A stretch of DNA of 44,102 bases from Azospirillum sp. SYSU D00513 (GTDB taxonomy: Bacteria; Pseudomonadota; Alphaproteobacteria; Azospirillales; Azospirillaceae): positions 1 to 44,102 of the forward strand of contig NZ_JAFIQV010000053.1 in assembly GCF_017356015.1 (NCBI RefSeq), read 5' to 3'. The translations under genes were made by a program, and so were the position numbers. Shown piece by piece: positions 32,824 through 41,084 of the stretch. The notes beneath the pieces are model-generated. The model saw only the letters and a program-made list of their open reading frames with translations, was not told where the DNA came from and did no database searches. Position 1 is the stretch's first letter. Each line of letters opens with the position of its first letter.

Positions 32824-33236
32824 GCGAGACGCTGGTGCCCGTCCGCGTCCTGGTGGTGGACGACGCCGTCACGGTGCGCGCCTACACGCGCCAGGTGCTC
32901 ACCGCCGACGGCTTCGCGGTGGAGGAGGCGGTGAACGGGATCGAGGGGCTGGAACGGGCGCTGGCCCATCCGCCGGACCTGCTGATCGTGGACATCAACA
33001 TGGTCAAGATGGACGGCTACACCATGCTGCGCGTGCTGCGGCAGGAGCCCAGCTTGCGCAACGTGCCGGCCATGATGATCAGCACGGAGGCCAAGGACAG
33101 CGACCGCGAGCAGGCGCTGCTGGCCGGGGCCAACTGGTACTTCGTGAAGCCCGTCCGGCCCGACGCGCTGACCGCCGCCGCCCGGCTGCTGACCGGGCGC
33201 CTTCTGGTCGTTCCCGCCTCCGGAGGGGACGCATGA
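32820..33236 (+). CDS. cheY: CheY-like response regulator
   Basis: A 138-residue single receiver domain: VLVVDDAVTVR, phospho-acceptor in LIVDINMVKMDG, Thr in MISTEAKD and Lys in YFVKPVRP. It is flanked by ATGA overlaps with cheR upstream and cheA downstream, so the three are translated as a unit. Probably a phosphate acceptor or sink for the neighbouring CheA. Confidence 0.92.
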   Translation: MSETLVPVRVLVVDDAVTVRAYTRQVLTADGFAVEEAVNGIEGLERALAHPPDLLIVDINMVKMDGYTMLRVLRQEPSLRNVPAMMISTEAKDSDREQALLAGANWYFVKPVRPDALTAAARLLTGRLLVVPASGGDA

Positions 33237-35560
33237 ACCCGCTCTTCGAACAATTCATCATCGAATCGCGCGAGCTGCTGGAGGCCGCCGGGAGCGCGCT
33301 GCTGCGGCTGGAGCGCGAGCCGGCGGAGCCCGGCGCCGTCAACGACCTGTTCCGCGCCCTGCACACGCTGAAGGGCGCCACCGGCCTGTTCGACATGCCC
33401 GCCTTCACCCGGCTGGTCCATGCCGGCGAGGACGCGCTGATGGCCGTGCGCAACGGCCGCCTCGCCCTCACGCCGGATCTCGCCGACGTGCTGTTCCGGC
33501 TGCTCGACCAGTGCGCCCATTGGGTGGACCGGCTGGAAGCCGAGGAGGTGATGCCCGAAGGGGCCGACGCCGATTCCCGCCGGCTGGAGGAGGCGTTGCG
33601 CACCCATCTGGGCGAGGGCGGCGCCTCGGGCGAGGCGACGGCGCTGGACGAGACCTTCGCCTGGGCAGGCCAGCTCACGGGGGCGGAGCGGCAGGCGCTG
33701 GCGGCGGGCCTGCGGCCGGGCGTGGCACTGACCGCCGTGGCCTACGATCCCGCGCCGGACTGCTTCTTCACCGGCGACGACCCGCTGGATTTCTGCCGCC
33801 GCATTCCCGACCTGCTGGTGCTGCGGATCGAGCCGGTGGGACCCTGGCCGGACCTGGCCTCCTTCGACCCCTACGCCTGCGCGCTGCGCTTCCGGGCGCT
33901 CAGCGCGGCGCCCAAGAGCACGGTGGAGGCGGTGTTCCGCACGGTCCCCGACCAGGTGCGCATCGCCAGCCTGCCGCAGGAGGCCCTGCCCGCCAGCCTC
34001 CGCGCGAAGCCCGCCTCCCCTGCCCCGCGGGCGCAGGGGCAGACGATGGCGCCGGCCTCCGCCGACCCGGCCGCTTTGGTGCCGGCCATCCTGCGCGAGC
34101 AGGTCCGCATCCTGTCTCTGGGCGGGAGCGCCGACGAGATCGCCACCCGCCGCGCGTCGGTCGCGCGGGTCGCCGGCAACATCCTGGCCGCGCTCGGCCG
34201 CGCGGGCGAACACGCGGCGCTGGAGGCGGCCCTGGCGGAGTCGGAAGCCGCGGGAGACTCCGGGCCGCTCGCCCGCCACATCGCCGGGCTGGCCGAGGGG
34301 GTCTCCGCCGGAGCCTCCGCCCCCTTGCGCCCGGCTGAGGCCGGGCCGGACGGCGGGGCGGAGGCCGGCACCGGCAGCGAGGGCCGCGCCGGCCGCCGCG
34401 CCCTGCGCGTCGATCCGGAACGGATGGACCGCATGATGGCGCTGGTCGGGGAGATGGTCGTCGCCAAGAGCCGCCTGCCCCACCTCGCCCGCCTCGCCGG
34501 GGAAACGCGCGGTGACGGGCTGGCCCAGGGCATCCGGGAAGCCTACGCCCGCATCGACGGCATCACCGGCGAGCTTCAGGACGCCGTGCTGCGCCTGCGC
34601 ATGCTGCCGGTCTCGCGCGTCTTCGACCCCCTGCCCCGCCTCGTCCGCGAACTGTCCCGGCGGCTCGGCAAGCCGGTGGACCTCACTCTCTCCGGCGGGG
34701 AGACGGAGGCCGACAAGGACATTCTCGACGTCCTGAACGAGCCACTGCTGCACCTCGTGCGCAACAGCCTGGACCACGGCATCGAGCCGCCGGAGCGCCG
34801 TCAAGCCGCCGGCAAGCCGGAGACCGGGACGATCCGGCTGGCCGCCTTCCAGGACCGCGACGGGGTGGTGATCGAGATCGCCGACGACGGCGCCGGCATC
34901 GACGCGGACGCCGTGCGCCGCAAGGCCGTGGACCAGCGGCTGATCGAGCCGGACCGTGCGGCGGGCCTCAGCGACGAGCAGGCCCTCCAGTTGATCTTCC
35001 TGCCGGGCCTCAGCACCTCGGCCCAGGTGTCGGAGCTGTCGGGGCGCGGCGTCGGTATGGACGCCGTGCGCGCCTCGGTCGAGCAGGCCGGCGGGCGGGT
35101 GGAGATCGCGTCCACGCCGGGGCAGGGCACCAGCATCCGGCTGGTCCTGCCGCTGACTATGATGATCACCCGCGTGCTGGTGGTGGAGACGGCGGGCGAG
35201 CCCTTCGGCTTCCCGGTGACCCAGGTCCGCGCCATGCGGCGCGTGCCGCTGGAGGAGATCCGCAGCCTGAAGCACGCCGAAAGCTTCGTCCACGAGGACA
35301 GCGTCCTGCCGCTCTACCGCCTGCGCCGCCTGCTGAACCTGCCCGGCGACGAGGGCGCCGGCCACCGCGCCGAATCCGTTCTGGTCGCCGAACTGGGCGG
35401 CCAGCGCGTCGGGCTGGTGGTGGATGGCTTCCGCGAGCGCACCGACGTGGTGCTGAAGCCCCTGACCGGCGTGCTGAGCCGCCTGCGCGGCTTTGCCGGC
35501 ACGGCGGTGCTCGGCGACGGCCGCCTGCTGCTGGTCGTCAACCTGCGGGAGCTGCTGTGA
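33233..35560 (+). CDS. cheA: CheA histidine kinase
   Basis: A 775-residue CheA. The Hpt domain (1-110) has LHTLKGATGLF with phospho-His H44. A Pro/Ala-rich region with an intermediate domain (about 140-270, FDPYACALRFRALS) replaces a typical P2. Next come a dimerisation region with DRMMALVGEMVVAKSRL, and the HATPase N box (HLVRNSLDHGIEPPERR near 505), then DDGAGID near 550 and SGRGVGMDAV near 603. The C-terminal CheW-like regulatory domain spans about 640-775. It overlaps cheY by 4 bases. It carries no fused receiver. Confidence 0.95.
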   Translation: MNPLFEQFIIESRELLEAAGSALLRLEREPAEPGAVNDLFRALHTLKGATGLFDMPAFTRLVHAGEDALMAVRNGRLALTPDLADVLFRLLDQCAHWVDRLEAEEVMPEGADADSRRLEEALRTHLGEGGASGEATALDETFAWAGQLTGAERQALAAGLRPGVALTAVAYDPAPDCFFTGDDPLDFCRRIPDLLVLRIEPVGPWPDLASFDPYACALRFRALSAAPKSTVEAVFRTVPDQVRIASLPQEALPASLRAKPASPAPRAQGQTMAPASADPAALVPAILREQVRILSLGGSADEIATRRASVARVAGNILAALGRAGEHAALEAALAESEAAGDSGPLARHIAGLAEGVSAGASAPLRPAEAGPDGGAEAGTGSEGRAGRRALRVDPERMDRMMALVGEMVVAKSRLPHLARLAGETRGDGLAQGIREAYARIDGITGELQDAVLRLRMLPVSRVFDPLPRLVRELSRRLGKPVDLTLSGGETEADKDILDVLNEPLLHLVRNSLDHGIEPPERRQAAGKPETGTIRLAAFQDRDGVVIEIADDGAGIDADAVRRKAVDQRLIEPDRAAGLSDEQALQLIFLPGLSTSAQVSELSGRGVGMDAVRASVEQAGGRVEIASTPGQGTSIRLVLPLTMMITRVLVVETAGEPFGFPVTQVRAMRRVPLEEIRSLKHAESFVHEDSVLPLYRLRRLLNLPGDEGAGHRAESVLVAELGGQRVGLVVDGFRERTDVVLKPLTGVLSRLRGFAGTAVLGDGRLLLVVNLRELL

Positions 35561-35594
35561 TGAGAATAACGGCAATGGCAATGGAGGCGGCCTG

Positions 35595-35852
35595 ATGCCG
35601 ATCCGCTACGAGCAGGGAAGGGCCGTGTTCGACGCCGCCTGCACGGTGGAGGAGGCGGTCCCCCTGACCGAATGGCTGGAAGCCACCCCCGGCTCCGCCG
35701 TGGACCTGTCCCGCTGCACCGCCCTGCACACCGCCCTCCTGCAAGCCCTGCTGGCCGCCAATGCCACGCTGGCGGTGGAGCCGGAGGACGCCTTTTTGAG
35801 GCGCTGGGTGGCACCGCTGCTGGGTGGGGCGATGGTGGGACGCCAGACCTGA
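35595..35852 (+). CDS. Small STAS-like protein
   Basis: Encodes 85 residues: an N-terminal strand region MPIRYEQGRAVFD, a helix CTVEEAVPLTEWLEATPG, then VDLSRCTALHTALLQALLAA, which fits the beta-strand/phospho-loop/helix of STAS-like domains (normally Asp-Leu-Ser/Thr-Gly). The conserved Ser is present in VDLSRC. It follows cheA by 34 bases and probably belongs to the same operon. An anti-anti-sigma-like or scaffold role is possible; assignment is by pattern only. Confidence 0.65.
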   Translation: MPIRYEQGRAVFDAACTVEEAVPLTEWLEATPGSAVDLSRCTALHTALLQALLAANATLAVEPEDAFLRRWVAPLLGGAMVGRQT

Positions 35853-35999
35853 GAAGGATGCGCTTGGATCGCCGAGCAATTGGCGGATTCAAGCGATCGT
35901 CGCAACAGCCTGATAAAAAAGGTTGCGATGTAGAAGCGGAGGCGGCGATCGGATCGATCCGGACGGGCTCCTCCACGGTTACCCGGTCAGCCCCCTTGG

Positions 36000-36165
36000 C
36001 ACAGCGTGAGGATCGTCAGCGGTTCCGGGCAGCGATTGCGGCGGAACAATCGAGCGAGGATGCGGCATCCCTGGCCGGCGTGTCACCCGCGGTGGGGGAG
36101 GTTGGTTCCGAGAGGCATGTGTATGCCACCAGCGAAATCTGCATCCGGCGGTGATGCTCTGGAAG
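36000..36165 (+). pseudogene. IS30-family transposase N-terminal remnant
   Basis: The frame encodes RFRAAIAAEQSSEDAASLAG and then VSPAVGE, matching the start of IS30-type transposases (SSEDAAxAAGVSxAVGxRWFREAGGMPP). After it the homology continues in shifted frames as GWFREAC and MPPAKSASGG. It has at least two frameshifts and no catalytic domain. Identification is from memory of the family pattern. Confidence 0.6.
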
Positions 36166-36246
36166 GCTGAAGACGGCGAGTCCCTCCGGCACGGCGCTCT
36201 CCAACCAGCAGGCCAACCAGCAGGCGAGCTTGGGCGCAGTGGCCTG

Positions 36247-36321
36247 ATAGGGCCGCGACTGCGGCCCCGCGCCCCGTGGCGCGGAAGTCCTGACCACAGG
36301 TCAGGACTTCATGAAAATCGT
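36247..36321 (+). repeat. 75-bp triple-hairpin repeat, copy 1
   Basis: Three successive stem-loops: GGCCGC/GCGGCC, GCGCC/GGCGC, and a 12-bp stem starting GAAGTCCTGACC with loop ACA. An identical 75-bp copy lies in inverted orientation at 44019-44093. It resembles a REP/BIME-type or small palindromic mobile repeat. Confidence 0.85.
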
Positions 36322-36408
36322 TTGAGCTCCTCTTCCGCCGGCGGGGTGGAGGCGTTCCAGACCCGGCGGAGGCGGCCGAGGCCGTCCAAAGGATGAGGGG
36401 CGTCCGGC

Positions 36409-37389
36409 TCAGCGGATCGGTGCGTCCTTGATGGGCTTCTGAGCAACCTCAACGTCGTGAGCCAGGCTGGCCTTGGCGGCGACCAGGCGGTCCCCGCTCA
36501 CCGGGATGACTGCAAGGCGCCGTCCCTCCAGGGAGAGGACAAGCTGAAAGCCTGAGAGCTTGGCGGGATCGGTTTGGCCATCATGGGCCCAAAGCGACAC
36601 CGGATGACCGGGGCTGCCCGCCTCCGCACGGTCGGCTTTGCCGCCAAGCCAGGACAGGGCGGCATCGTGGCTGAGGCCGATTTCGAGTTGCTCGAACGCC
36701 TCATCGGTCTTGGCGCGGATCTCCAGTGTCGACAGGGCTCCCTGCGGTCCACCGTAGGACACCTTGGCCACGATGCCGCGCTCGTGTTCCTCGGGAGCAA
36801 GCGTCGTGTCCACGCTCGCCCAGCGCTCGAGAGGGGGCTGGGCGTTCGGGGCTTCGATCCAGGCGGTGGAGCCCATCGTGGCGGGGCCCGTCGAGCGGAA
36901 TAGGAGGGCCCCCGTTTCCAGGCTGTGGATGTGATGGGTGTCAGGGGCGGCGCAGCAGCCCGGCATGACGACGTCGAAATACCGGTTGTCGATCACCGCG
37001 CCCTCATTCCCCGGCGCGGAGAAGGAGGCCAGTCGCCGTGGGGCCGGTCCGGACAGATCGTCAACCGCAACCGAAACCTTGCTGTCAGGGTCCACGCCCT
37101 CGGCGTGGGTGCTGGTGTGGACGTCCAGCGACACGGTCGCCAGACGCGGCTTGGGCGTTCCCCGCTCGAACGCGACGTAGGGCAGCAGCCGTACGGTGTG
37201 CGTGCGCATGTCGATCCGGTCGCCCTCCACCTCGACCGTGGCAGTCGAAGTCGCGCGCGCCTCATGACGGATGGGTTCGGCGGCCGCAGGCCCGGTTGCG
37301 GTCAGGCCGGCAAGGAGGATGGGAAGACAGGCCAGGGCCGGCACGGTGAGCGCCGCGATGCGGGCATGGAGGAAGGAGAGATGGCGCAA
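36409..37389 (-). CDS. Secreted protein of unknown function
   Basis: Encodes 326 residues. The N terminus is a signal peptide with an extended basic/hydrophobic stretch (ALTVPALACLPILLAGLTAT, cleavage likely near GPAAAEP). The mature part is mostly beta-strand-like with no recognised domain; a double cysteine (MPGCCAAPDTHHIHS) followed by three histidines could bind metal. The start is TTG 37389 with GGAG 5 bases upstream. A 23-bp-stem hairpin sits only 14 bases upstream of the start and could block read-through or affect translation. Function unknown. Confidence 0.7.
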   Translation of the reverse strand: MRHLSFLHARIAALTVPALACLPILLAGLTATGPAAAEPIRHEARATSTATVEVEGDRIDMRTHTVRLLPYVAFERGTPKPRLATVSLDVHTSTHAEGVDPDSKVSVAVDDLSGPAPRRLASFSAPGNEGAVIDNRYFDVVMPGCCAAPDTHHIHSLETGALLFRSTGPATMGSTAWIEAPNAQPPLERWASVDTTLAPEEHERGIVAKVSYGGPQGALSTLEIRAKTDEAFEQLEIGLSHDAALSWLGGKADRAEAGSPGHPVSLWAHDGQTDPAKLSGFQLVLSLEGRRLAVIPVSGDRLVAAKASLAHDVEVAQKPIKDAPIR

Positions 37390-37402
37390 GGCGGGCTCCG
37401 GA

Positions 37403-37456
37403 ACACGAAACGGGACGGGGCGGACACACCAGCGTCCGCCCCGTCCCGTTTCGTGT
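37403..37456. repeat. Hairpin with perfect 23-bp stem
   Basis: The arms at 37403-37425 and 37434-37456 are perfectly complementary (outer part ACACGAAACGGGACGG) around the 8-base loop ACACCAGC. It lies between the secreted-protein gene and an IS3 OrfA fragment. The length and perfection suggest a recent small palindromic insertion (MITE-like) or a strong terminator; no T-run follows on either strand. Confidence 0.75.
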
Positions 37457-37552
37457 CAATGACCTCGATCTTCGACGCGATCGAGCTGATCGCCGCCCAC
37501 TGCGAAGCGTGCTCCCCTTCGTGCTCGAAGACCATCCGAACAAAACCCGGCG
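37457..37552 (-). pseudogene. IS3-family OrfA remnant
   Basis: Encodes FVRMVFEHEGEHASQWAAIS and then SIASKI, a segment characteristic of the N-terminal helix-turn-helix of IS3-type OrfA. It diverges after SKI, where the long hairpin begins. Only about 30 codons survive. Confidence 0.7.
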
Positions 37553-37558
37553 CGGTTC

Positions 37559-37627
37559 AAAAGTCTCTAGGTCCAAGCGCCAAGCCACCGGTTCGCCGCT
37601 GCCCAGCGGACGGGGCAGAGGAGTCAC
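37559..37627 (-). pseudogene. RES-domain toxin, N-terminal remnant
   Basis: A frame starting GTG 37627 reads MTPLPRPLGSGEPVAWRLDL and then ETF before losing homology. AWRLDLETF fits the start of RES-type NAD-degrading toxins. The GTG overlaps the antitoxin stop by 4 bases (GTGA), the normal Xre-RES operon layout. It is truncated by the IS3 fragment. Confidence 0.55.
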
Positions 37628-37809
37628 GTGTAGGCGCCATATTCAAGGCGGGTCAGGAAATCCTTGACCATCTCCACACCAGCCGGAGTTGCCAAAAGGT
37701 GGAGCGGCCGGTTCTTGTTCAAGCCCATGGCGGGGCGATCCAGCCATTCCTCCGCTTCCTCCTGCGAGCCGAACAGTTCGGTCGCCCTGGCGAGGATCTC
37801 CGCAAACTG
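37624..37809 (-). pseudogene. Xre/MbcA/ParS-type antitoxin, C-terminal remnant
   Basis: Encodes EILARATELFGSQEEAEEWL, DRPAMGLNKNRPLHLLATPA and GVEMVKDFLTRLEYGAYT, the toxin-binding C-terminal domain (DUF2384/MbcA type). An in-frame TGA lies just upstream and the N-terminal helix-turn-helix is missing. Together with the RES fragment it is the relic of a type II toxin-antitoxin operon. Confidence 0.75.
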
Positions 37810-37815
37810 TCATGC

Positions 37816-37859
37816 CCGGCCGCGTCATCTGTCGCAAAAAAAACAGCGGACGCGGCCGG
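37816..37859 (-). terminator. Hairpin downstream of the response-regulator operon
   Basis: The perfect 11-bp arms CCGGCCGCGTC (37816-37826) and GACGCGGCCGG (37849-37859) have an inner CTGT/ACAG pair and an A8 tract (T8 on the minus strand) in the loop. It lies 45 bases after the stop of the leftward response-regulator gene and could terminate that operon. Confidence 0.5.
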
Positions 37860-37903
37860 TTTCAAACTGGCTTGGTGAATCCAGCTTCCTGCCACTCTGC
37901 CCC

Positions 37904-38302
37904 TTACGTGAACAGCTCCATCGCCTTCGGCACGCTCTTCGGCTTTTCGCCGGCCAGGATGGCCTGCACCGCATGGACGGCGGCGATCAGGCTGGCTTCG
38001 GAGAAGGGCTTGGACAGGCAGCCGATCGCGAAATCCAGGCTGGCACGGACCTCTTCGCGGAAGGAGGTCACGAACAGGCAGGGGATGCCCTCCGCGGTCA
38101 GGCGGCGGGCGGCGTCGATGCCGCTGGTCTTCTGGGCCAGATGGATGTCCACGAGCGCCAGGTCGGGCCGTTCCGCCAGCCCCATGGCGATGCCCTGGTG
38201 CGAGGTCGGGGCGGGGCCGATCACCTCGTGGCCGTCCGATTCCAGGTAGAATCGCTGCTCCATGGCGATCAGGACCTCGTCCTCGATCAGCAGGATTCTC
38301 AT
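37904..38302 (-). CDS. Response regulator, single receiver domain
   Basis: A 132-residue receiver: ILLIEDEVLIA, phospho-acceptor in LALVDIHLAQ, Thr/Ser in CLFVTSFRE and Lys in CLSKPFSE. No output domain. It overlaps the kinase stop by one base (TGATG), so it is co-translated with it. Likely partner of the upstream HisKA_2 kinase. Confidence 0.92.
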   Translation of the reverse strand: MRILLIEDEVLIAMEQRFYLESDGHEVIGPAPTSHQGIAMGLAERPDLALVDIHLAQKTSGIDAARRLTAEGIPCLFVTSFREEVRASLDFAIGCLSKPFSEASLIAAVHAVQAILAGEKPKSVPKAMELFT

Positions 38303-40182
38303 CACTGCACCTCCGCGCGGCGCGGCAACGCGGAGGGTTCCGGCTGGGCTGGCAGGGGGACGGTGACGCGGAAGGCCGCACCCCGCTCGGTCGGCAGGGG
38401 TTCCACCCTGGCCTCGATCTGGCTGGCCAGGCTGGTGATCAGCCGCATGCCCAGGCTCTTGGAGCGGCGGTGGTCGAAATCCGGCGGCAGGCCGGGCCCC
38501 TGGTCGGTCACGGTGAGGACCGCCTCGTTCCCGGCGCGCTCCAGATCCACCGTGACGAAGGCCTTGCCCACGCCGCGGTGCTTGATGGCGTTGGTGATCA
38601 GCTCGTTGGCGACGAGACCGAGCGGTGCCGCCTGGTCGATGGACAGGTCGACGGCGGCGGCGCGCAGCTCGATGTGGCAGGTCGCCTCGCCGCCCGACGC
38701 CCGCTCCAGGTCGTTGCACAGCTCGTCCAGGTAGCTGCCGAACTCGATGCTCTGGAACTGCTCGGTCTGGTAGAGGCGGTTGTGGACGCGGGCGATGGCC
38801 TCGATGCGGCTGCGGGCGTCCTGGAAATGCGCCTTCGCCCCCTCGTCCGTCAGCGACATGGTTTGCAGCGTCAGCAGGCTGGAAACGAGCTGGAGGCTGT
38901 TCTTGACCCGGTGATTGACCTCGCGCAGCAGGGTGGACTTCTGGCCCACCACCTTGCGCAGGGCGGCCTCCATCGACTTGATCTGGGTCGTGTCGATGTG
39001 CATCACCACGGCCCCGCCGAAGGGGCCGGCGGCCATGGGCGCCGCCTGGCAGCGGAACCAGCGCGGCTCGCCGCCCTTTTCCTCCGTCGGCCCCTCATAC
39101 TCGACCGAGACGGCGCCGCCTCCGTGCAGCAGCCCCTGAAGGCCGCCGATCACGGCATCGGCCTGGTCCAGGTTGAGCGGGTCGGCATCGCCGTCCGCGC
39201 CGGCGCAGGCCATCAGGTAATTGTCGCCGACCGCCGACCCGGCGCCGAGAAAGGCGCTGGCCGAGCCGGCCTCGGCCCAGGCGCGGTTGACGGAGACGAT
39301 GCGCCCCTCGCGGTCCAGCACGGCGATGTAGGCGGGCAGGGCGTCCAGCGTCGCCTGGGTCTGCTCGGCGAGCTGGCGCATGGCGAGCGCGTTGAGCTGC
39401 AACTCCTCGCGGCTGCGCCGCCGCTCGGTCACGTCGCGCAGGATGCCGGTGATGAAGCTGCGCCCCTCCGCCCGCCAGCGGGCGAGCGACAGCTCCAGGT
39501 CCACGCGCGACCCGTCGCGGCGGCGGCCCGCCAGCTCCACCACGCGCGGACCTCGTTCCGCCTCGCCCTCCTGCTCCGACAGGGCGACCCAGTCGGGCGC
39601 GCCCTCGGCCAGCAGCGTGCGCACGCTCTCGCCGATCAGCTCGTCGGCGGCGTAGCCGAACTGGCGCGCGGCGGCCCCGTTGAGCCACTGGATGGCGCCG
39701 CGTGTGTCGGTGGTGACCATGGCGTCGGCCGCCGTGTCGACGATGGCCCGGTAGCGGGCGTCGCGCTGTTCGCGCAGGATGCGCTCCCGCTTGACTGAGG
39801 CGGTGATGTCGTTCACCTGGATCAGGCAGTGGTATCCCTGGCCCACGGGCAGCGGGCGCAGCACCACATTGTGCAGGAGCCGGCTGCCGTCGTTACCGTG
39901 CAGGGGAAACAGGGTGGGGTTCAGAGTGTGGGACAGGACGCTCGGCACCCCGGCGTCCAGCACGTCGCGCACGGCGCTGTGCAGGCGCGTGCCCTTCAGC
40001 TCCGGCAGCGCCTCGAACAGGTTTCGGCCGACCATGGTGGGGGAGGGCAGGTCGGACGACCGCTCCATCCAGGCGTTCCAGTCGCGGATGAGGGCCTGCT
40101 CGTCGAGCAGGACGATGCCCGCGTCCAGGGCATCGAGGATGCCGCTGATCCCGGCGGGCGGATCATACGGGGTCGAGGCCAT
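38302..40182 (-). CDS. PAS-containing sensor histidine kinase, HisKA_2 type
   Basis: A 626-residue cytoplasmic kinase with no membrane segments. Three PAS-like domains come first (about 10-135, 145-260 with FGYAADELIGESV, and 275-405), then the phospho-acceptor REVNHRVKNSLQLVSSLLTLQ near residue 422, typical of HisKA_2/HWE kinases, and an HATPase with NELITNAIKH and GLGM-like motifs. It starts at ATG 40182, overlapping the CheC-like gene by 20 bases. It probably phosphorylates the single-domain regulator encoded next. Confidence 0.9.
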   Translation of the reverse strand: MASTPYDPPAGISGILDALDAGIVLLDEQALIRDWNAWMERSSDLPSPTMVGRNLFEALPELKGTRLHSAVRDVLDAGVPSVLSHTLNPTLFPLHGNDGSRLLHNVVLRPLPVGQGYHCLIQVNDITASVKRERILREQRDARYRAIVDTAADAMVTTDTRGAIQWLNGAAARQFGYAADELIGESVRTLLAEGAPDWVALSEQEGEAERGPRVVELAGRRRDGSRVDLELSLARWRAEGRSFITGILRDVTERRRSREELQLNALAMRQLAEQTQATLDALPAYIAVLDREGRIVSVNRAWAEAGSASAFLGAGSAVGDNYLMACAGADGDADPLNLDQADAVIGGLQGLLHGGGAVSVEYEGPTEEKGGEPRWFRCQAAPMAAGPFGGAVVMHIDTTQIKSMEAALRKVVGQKSTLLREVNHRVKNSLQLVSSLLTLQTMSLTDEGAKAHFQDARSRIEAIARVHNRLYQTEQFQSIEFGSYLDELCNDLERASGGEATCHIELRAAAVDLSIDQAAPLGLVANELITNAIKHRGVGKAFVTVDLERAGNEAVLTVTDQGPGLPPDFDHRRSKSLGMRLITSLASQIEARVEPLPTERGAAFRVTVPLPAQPEPSALPRRAEVQ

Positions 40183-40801
40183 GGGAACTCTCTGAAGTGA
40201 CGTGGTCGACGAATCCATGAATGAGGGCCTGCAGCGCTTCCAGCGAGGAGAGCCCCATCAGCAGCGCGATGTAGCCGCGGATGCTGTGGTTGCGCACCGA
40301 GAAATCGATGTAGAGGAACAGCACCAGCTCGCTCGTCGCGGCGTCCTCGTGGAAGATCCGCCGCCCGTTGCCGCGCAGCACGCTGGGCAGCGAGATCGTC
40401 AGGTTCTCCTTCAGGGAGTTCGCGATCACCACGAGGCAGCTGTTCAGGATGATGTTGCCGATCTCCGCCAGCGCGTCCTGCTCCAGGTCGACGATCTCCT
40501 CCAGGCTGAGTTCGCTGCCCAGCACGGCGCGCGCCAGCTCCAGGCTGTTCGTCTCAGGGAAGATCAGCAGCGCCCGGCCGGAGAAGGAGCTGGAGAAGGC
40601 CTGCTGCACCGCGACCAGCCCCGAACTCTCGCGCGCCGACAGGAAGCCCGAGGCCTCCTCCCGGCTGACGATGTCGATGGAGGGCACCGACAGCAGCACC
40701 TCGTCCGACACCATCCGGCTGAGATGGGTCGCCGCCCGGCCGACTCCGACATTCACGAGTTCGGTCAGGGCGTCGCGCTCCAGATCGGACAGACTCACCA
40801 T
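40163..40801 (-). CDS. CheC/CheX-like phosphatase
   Basis: A 212-residue CheC-type protein with two canonical helices: DALTELVN near residue 8 and DALAEIGN in the second half, each followed by Pro after about 22 residues. Unlike the CheC at 22270-22890, both helices keep the Asp, so both sites look active. It is the first gene of an operon with the kinase and regulator. The start ATG 40801 has GGAG about 11 bases upstream. The 283 bases upstream to the AbrB-family gene hold nothing I can identify. Confidence 0.85.
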   Translation of the reverse strand: MVSLSDLERDALTELVNVGVGRAATHLSRMVSDEVLLSVPSIDIVSREEASGFLSARESSGLVAVQQAFSSSFSGRALLIFPETNSLELARAVLGSELSLEEIVDLEQDALAEIGNIILNSCLVVIANSLKENLTISLPSVLRGNGRRIFHEDAATSELVLFLYIDFSVRNHSIRGYIALLMGLSSLEALQALIHGFVDHVTSESSHGLDPV

Positions 40802-41084
40802 GCGCGGGCGCTCCAACTGACGTGTCGCGCCTGCGTGGACGCGGTACCCAATGTGCGACAGGACTGGATCAAAAATCTCTCCCGTCAATGACATAGTACG
40901 AAACAGCCGACCGGGATAGCCGTTTCGCCGGAAGCCTCGGCTCTTCCGCAGGCCCCGGCAGAAAGGGTGCCATGACCGAAAGGCCGCCCTGGGCGAAAGG
41001 TTGCGAGCGAAAGGTTGCACGAGGCCGCGCGGGACGCTACGGAAACCGGCGGATCACCGTCCCATTCCCGCAGGGTGCACGAGA

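Larger units (their letters stand above)
35853..36408. other. Gene-poor stretch with transposase remnant and hairpin repeat
   Basis: Contains an IS30-like fragment (about 36000-36165), a short tandem AACCAGCAGGCC duplication near 36210-36235, and the 75-bp multi-hairpin repeat (36247-36321). An open frame runs through 35876-36152, but only its IS30-like part is recognisable. I see no intact gene. Confidence 0.6.

Noticed and set aside
36409..37389. Assigning a metal-binding function to the secreted protein from its CC and HH residues
   Set aside because: The residues are suggestive but no family or motif supports it.
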